From positions 1 through 18,701 of the forward strand of contig JBCDAH010000104.1 of assembly GCA_039186015.1 (NCBI GenBank): 18,701 nt of DNA. The letters are read 5' to 3'. Positions 15,331-18,701 of this stretch are shown in pieces. Each line of letters begins with the position of its first letter. The stretch's first letter is position 1. The position numbers and the translations under genes were made by a program. This DNA comes from JBCBWG01 sp039186015. GTDB taxonomy: Bacteria > Pseudomonadota > Alphaproteobacteria > Rhizobiales > Hyphomicrobiaceae. Under the pieces are notes generated by a model that was given only the letters and a program-made list of their open reading frames with translations, made no database searches and was not told where the DNA came from.

Positions 15331-16209
15331 TCATGCTCTCTGAGCCAAACCCTCTGCAACGGTGGTCCATGTCAAAGCACCGGATTCCGCGGCAGCAGCC
15401 TCGTCCGGCAGTTCGGATAATACGGATGCGGCGCGAGCGTCCGGCGCCGCGCGCAACGCAAGGGCGGCTGCTTCTTTTGAAAGCGCGTCGTCACTGTCAG
15501 CCGCCCTGATCAGATCGTCGATCATTGCGGCACTTGCGAACGGCCCGACGCAGCGCCACAGTTCCGGTGTCACGACCCGGCCGGCCGCCCACCGCTCATG
15601 TGCGTAGTCGCACAAGATGCGGGCCAGATCCGTATTGGCGCGGCGATCCAGCCCGACAATGGGATGCAGCGTTGAATCGATAAACAGCGCTTTGAGCACC
15701 ATGTGGTTCCAACGATGCTCATCGAATTGCTCAGCCGGATAGGGGTTGTTGTGCGCGATCGCTTCGAAAACAGCGCGCATGTTCGTCCGCAACCCTTCAC
15801 CAACCTGCGGCTCCAACTCGGCCGGCCGCGGCAAGAGTGGAAGCGCACGATAGCAGGCGATTTGCTCTGCAACATCGCCATAACGACACAGCGATGCATA
15901 CCGGTCGGCGAACGCATTCAATCCCGGTGCGGCCGTTGCCAGAAGCATCGCGCGGGCGGCAACATCAATGCTCCAACCGTTCGGATCCCAGCCATCGCGA
16001 GCCGCAGATGCCGCGGCGCGGTCCTGGTCACTCAGCTGGAGGTCGTCGCGCCCCAGCTTGCGCGGGACCAAACCAATCGCCAATTGCAGGTCGCGGTCAG
16101 AGGGGCCGGTCGCGAGTTTTGCGCGTTGCGCCTCAAGCCACGCCAATGACTCGGCAGAGGCCTGCCGCGCAATCCACGACATCAGCAAGTCGGTCGCTGA
16201 AACCGTCAC
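15331..16209 (-). CDS. eboA: EboA domain-containing protein
   Basis: A 292-residue, alanine-rich, mostly helical protein of unknown biochemical function. The diagnostic EboA core is clear: AEQIACYRALPLLPRP (114-129), GLRTNMRAVFEAIAHNNPYP (139-158), then WNHMVLKALFIDSTLHPIVG (167-186) and LDRRANTDLARILCDYAHER (187-206), then WAAGRV and PELWRCVGPF (215-224). No signal peptide or membrane segment is seen. EboA occurs essentially only in ebo clusters, so it anchors the identification of this locus. The start is GTG 16209, with AGGGGG just upstream (16215-16220). An internal ATG at 16182 lacks a ribosome-binding site. The C-terminal 60 residues are low-complexity alanine-rich. It is divergent from the EboF gene, with 138 bases between the two starts. 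Confidence 0.9.
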   Translation of the reverse strand: MTVSATDLLMSWIARQASAESLAWLEAQRAKLATGPSDRDLQLAIGLVPRKLGRDDLQLSDQDRAAASAARDGWDPNGWSIDVAARAMLLATAAPGLNAFADRYASLCRYGDVAEQIACYRALPLLPRPAELEPQVGEGLRTNMRAVFEAIAHNNPYPAEQFDEHRWNHMVLKALFIDSTLHPIVGLDRRANTDLARILCDYAHERWAAGRVVTPELWRCVGPFASAAMIDDLIRAADSDDALSKEAAALALRAAPDARAASVLSELPDEAAAAESGALTWTTVAEGLAQRA

Positions 16210-16347
16210 AGCTCCCCCCTGACATTGCTTGTGCTAACAGCCCATTCTTCGTGGGCCTGTTCCTTTGTAGTCCTGTTCGCTACACCTTCGCAGTCGACTT
16301 ACGCGAGACCGCTTGAAGCGCAGCACAGCATTCGACATCTTCGATGC

Positions 16348-17769
16348 ATGAAACCGCTTCTCATTATTCTCGTCGTCGGGTTGTCACCGAAGCTTGTCGG
16401 GCAGCATACGCCGAACCTATCCAGGCTCGTCAAGTCGGGTGGCATGCGTCCGCTGACGACAGTCCTGCCAGCCGTGACGTGCTCTGCGCAAACATCGCTC
16501 GTCACCGGATTGATGCCGACCGATCACGGCATCGTCGCCAACGGCTGGTACTTCCGCGATCTCTCGGAGGTTATGTTGTGGCGTCAGTCGAACCGACTGG
16601 TGTCCGGCGAACGGATCTGGGACGCGGCGCGCAAACGCAACCCGGACTTTACCGTCGCGAAAATGTTCTGGTGGTACAATATGTACGCCAACGTCGACTG
16701 GAGCGCGACACCACGGCCGATGTATCCCGCCGACGGCCGAAAGATCCCGGACCACTACGCCAATCCGCCCGAACTGCACGATGAATTGGACGCAAGACTG
16801 GGACAGTTTCCATTGTTCAAGTTCTGGGGGCCGCTTGCCGATATCACGTCGACCACGTGGATTACGCAAGCGACCTTGCACATGATGGCAACCCGCAATC
16901 CGACGCTGACACTCACGTATTTGCCCCACCTCGACTATAATCTGCAACGACTGGGCCCGGACCTGACCCATCCCGCATTGCAACACGACCTTGCCGAAAT
17001 CGATGCCGAATGCGGGCAGCTCATCACCGCAGCTGAGCGGTCCGGACGAGACGTGATCGTCGTCTCGGAATATGGGATCACACCGGTAACTGACGCCATC
17101 CACATCAATCGCGCACTGCGCACGGCTGGCTACATTCGCGTGCGCGAGGAGATGGGTCGCGAACAATTGGACCCCGGCGCCTCCCTGGCGTTTGCCATGG
17201 CGGACCACCAAATCGCGCATGTGTATTTGCAGCCCAGCGCCCCCAAAGCGGAAATCAAAGTGCTGCTGGAACGACTTGACGGCGTTGAGATGGTGCTCGA
17301 CGAGGAGGGCAAGCGTGCGCATGGTCTTGCGCATCCGCGCTCGGGCGACCTCGTTGCTGTTTCACATGCGGACCGCTGGTTCAGTTATTATTATTGGACC
17401 GATGATAACCGCGCGCCGGACTACGCACGCACCGTCGATATCCATCGCAAGCCGGGCTATGACCCCGTCGAGCTCTTTTTCGATCCGGCATACCGATCGC
17501 CAAAGTTCGCTGCCGGCTGGCGGCTGGCGCTACGCAAACTCGGCTTTCGGCGACTGCTCGACGTCATCTCACTCAAAGACACGCAACTGGTCAAAGGCTC
17601 GCACGGTCGCCTGACGGATGACCCTGGCGATGGACCACTGGTCATCAGCTCGCGACCGGATCTGCTGCCGGCCGGGAATCGGTCAATACACGCAACCGCG
17701 TTCAAGGATCTGGCCCTGGCTCACATGTTCCCGGCGGCTGAGCGCACAGGCACGTCACCATCGTCATGA
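16348..17769 (+). CDS. eboF: EboF-like alkaline-phosphatase-superfamily protein (nucleotide pyrophosphatase/phosphodiesterase fold)
   Basis: A 473-residue protein with the type I phosphodiesterase fold. It begins LLIILVVGLSPKLVGQHTPNL, where the first metal Asp of NPP enzymes (usually VDG) is Gly11. The nucleophile region PAVTCSAQTSLVTG keeps Thr44, followed by HGIVANGWYFRD (60-71). Further conserved blocks are KMFWWYNMYANVDWSATPRP (105-124), YPADGRKIPD and LTYLPHLDYNLQRLGPD (189-205). Asp196 is kept, but the partner His aligns with Gln200. The usual Asp-His metal pair reads SEYG (240-243). His419 in KGSHG is kept. A classical two-zinc site is therefore not obvious. The frame runs open upstream, but ATG 16348 is the first credible start, with no clear ribosome-binding site. 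The stop overlaps that of the convergent TMEM220 gene through the palindrome TCATGA. Confidence 0.85.
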   Translation: MKPLLIILVVGLSPKLVGQHTPNLSRLVKSGGMRPLTTVLPAVTCSAQTSLVTGLMPTDHGIVANGWYFRDLSEVMLWRQSNRLVSGERIWDAARKRNPDFTVAKMFWWYNMYANVDWSATPRPMYPADGRKIPDHYANPPELHDELDARLGQFPLFKFWGPLADITSTTWITQATLHMMATRNPTLTLTYLPHLDYNLQRLGPDLTHPALQHDLAEIDAECGQLITAAERSGRDVIVVSEYGITPVTDAIHINRALRTAGYIRVREEMGREQLDPGASLAFAMADHQIAHVYLQPSAPKAEIKVLLERLDGVEMVLDEEGKRAHGLAHPRSGDLVAVSHADRWFSYYYWTDDNRAPDYARTVDIHRKPGYDPVELFFDPAYRSPKFAAGWRLALRKLGFRRLLDVISLKDTQLVKGSHGRLTDDPGDGPLVISSRPDLLPAGNRSIHATAFKDLALAHMFPAAERTGTSPSS

Positions 17770-18123
17770 ACCAGACGATCGCCGCCCAACGAGTCGGCCG
17801 CACAAGATCAACAGAAGGCCGGCAAGGATGATCATCATGCCCATGCCTTCCCGCGCCGTCTCGCTGTTCCACCAAACGTCCTGGCGCCAGAACGCCACTT
17901 CCTTTGGCCAGTAGTAGACCGTGCCGGCGGCGGCGCCGAAGGCTGCGAGACCAAGCAAGACGAGACCGAAGCCGGACAGCCAGCTCGGCCGCAATGCAGC
18001 AATGGCTGCAAAGACTGCCGGCACGGCGTAGATGCCGGCCCAAAACGGTCCATCGGGATCGTTGTACTGCACCGCAGCGAATACAATCATGAGCGTCGCA
18101 AAAACAAAGTAGACGATCCTCAT
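17764..18123 (-). CDS. TMEM220-family small membrane protein
   Basis: A 119-residue protein with four predicted membrane helices: IVYFVFATLMIVFAAVQ, then AGIYAVPAVFAAIAAL, then FGLVLLGLAAFGAAAGTVYYW and GMMIILAGLLLILCG near the end. The first loop has QYNDPDG followed by FWAGIY, the hallmark of the TMEM220 family. The loop WRQDVWWNSETAREGMGM is also family-like. The function is unknown. The frame stays open to 18207, but I place the start at ATG 18123, where GAGGA (18129-18133) lies five bases upstream; nearby in-frame ATGs are at 18129 and 18135. It is embedded inside the ebo cluster on the opposite strand to eboF and eboD, and could supply a membrane component, though this is inferred from position. 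Its stop overlaps that of eboF by six bases. Confidence 0.82.
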   Translation of the reverse strand: MRIVYFVFATLMIVFAAVQYNDPDGPFWAGIYAVPAVFAAIAALRPSWLSGFGLVLLGLAAFGAAAGTVYYWPKEVAFWRQDVWWNSETAREGMGMMIILAGLLLILCGRLVGRRSSGS

Positions 18124-18324
18124 TTCCATCCTCATCTGGCTGGACTCGTCACCAGCCACGGCGCAGCGGGTGATGGCGCAAAACGGTCCGATCTTCGGCT
18201 CGGCCATACGCCCAGGCCGTGCGCACGTCTATGGACAACGGCTTATTGGATCGGCAATCTGGCTCAAAGACAAACACAAGAGATGATGGTCGGAAACGTT
18301 GCTTTCGGTCGGCGGAGAATTTTG

Positions 18325-18701
18325 ATGCGGGAAATGAACATGCCGGCGGACGCCACAAGTCGGAGTGCGCAGCGGCTCGCGAACGCTGCGACGACGCATT
18401 GGCAGAGATTTACGGTCGCCTTTGATTTTCCCGTCTGCTTTACGCGCGATCTTTTTGATCCAAGCAACACGGTGCTTATCGACACGCTGTGCCGCCACGA
18501 AGACGACAAGTGCCATAGATGTCTGGTGTTCGTTGATGACGGCCTGGCCGCATCGCATCCCGATCTCGTCGATCGCATCAAAACCTACGCGGCCGCACAC
18601 GCCGCACATATGCAGCTCGTGTGCGATCCCGCACTCGTGCCGGGCGGTGAACGCATCAAGGCCGACTTGCACTTTGTCGAGCAGATGCAGCGCATGCTGG
18701 C
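18325..18701 (+). CDS. eboD: EboD: 3-dehydroquinate synthase-like protein, N-terminal part (cut by window edge)
   Basis: An open frame runs without a stop from ATG 18325 to the window edge (125 full codons). It is out of phase with the antisense frames and has a good ribosome-binding site, GGAG at 18314-18317, seven bases upstream; ATGs at 18334 and 18340 are alternatives. My translation gives RFTVAFDFPVCFTRDLFDPS, then NTVLIDTLC, CLVFVDDGLAASHPDLVDRI and a DPALVPGGERIKADLHFVEQ segment. This is the characteristic N-terminus of EboD: a nucleotide-binding domain of the dehydroquinate-synthase/sugar-cyclase fold, where VPGGE is the conserved nicotinamide-side loop. Relatives cyclise sugar phosphates using NAD and a metal. 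The metal site lies in the missing C-terminal part. It is divergent from TMEM220 with 201 bases between starts. Confidence 0.82.
   Translation, partial: MREMNMPADATSRSAQRLANAATTHWQRFTVAFDFPVCFTRDLFDPSNTVLIDTLCRHEDDKCHRCLVFVDDGLAASHPDLVDRIKTYAAAHAAHMQLVCDPALVPGGERIKADLHFVEQMQRML

Noticed and set aside
16225..16347. Upstream extension of the EboF-like gene with a hydrophobic stretch (possible signal peptide)
   Set aside because: The extension starts at a non-standard ATT codon, lacks a ribosome-binding site, and the family normally begins directly at the VVGL(T/S)P strand.
16417..17334. 305-codon open frame on the minus strand
   Set aside because: It is antisense to the EboF-like gene, whose plus-strand protein shows long family-specific conserved blocks.

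Overview
The window is GC-rich, densely coding bacterial chromosome with no rRNA, tRNA, CRISPR array or insertion sequence that I can recognise. The gene content (LysR and LuxR regulators, a divergent acyl-CoA dehydrogenase, a periplasmic PQQ-type dehydrogenase with cytochrome c, DUF2927) and the codon bias suggest a Gram-negative proteobacterium, most likely an alphaproteobacterium. I cannot name the genus from sequence alone.

Layout, left to right. (1) 1-286 holds imperfect direct repeats at the end of a minus-strand gene for a fused phosphotransferase/P-loop kinase protein (287-1897). (2) 2297-4591 is a divergent pair: an acyl-CoA dehydrogenase family protein on the minus strand and a LysR regulator on the plus strand. 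A perfect T-N11-A palindrome lies between them. The dehydrogenase lacks the usual catalytic glutamate at both known positions and resembles 3-sulfinopropanoyl-CoA desulfinases. (3) 4785-10466 holds four separate plus-strand genes: an ankyrin-repeat protein, an EamA/DMT transporter, a LuxR-type regulator and an MscS channel. (4) 10550-14019 is on the minus strand: a VTT/TVP38 membrane protein, then a secreted-protein cluster. In transcription order that cluster is a PQQ-dependent sugar dehydrogenase, a strong RNA hairpin, a c-type cytochrome, and a DUF2927 protein joined to the cytochrome by an ATGA overlap.

(5) 14292-18701 is the most interesting part: an ebo (eustigmatophyte/bacterial operon) gene cluster, cut by the right edge. 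It holds EboB (TatD-like metal hydrolase, minus), EboA (minus), EboF (alkaline-phosphatase-superfamily protein, plus), a small TMEM220-family membrane protein (minus) and the start of EboD (3-dehydroquinate-synthase-like, plus). In cyanobacteria ebo genes are linked to moving the scytonemin precursor to the periplasm, and in a Pseudomonas to repelling nematodes. The substrate of the pathway is unknown in most bacteria. Here the order is rearranged into divergent and convergent pairs, and the EboF phosphatase-fold protein has lost several canonical metal ligands. eboC (UbiA-like) and eboE (TIM-barrel) are not in the window and may lie beyond position 18701.

Taken together, the left two thirds is a set of mostly independent single genes and small operons. 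The right third is a cohesive accessory metabolic cluster of unsolved chemistry.
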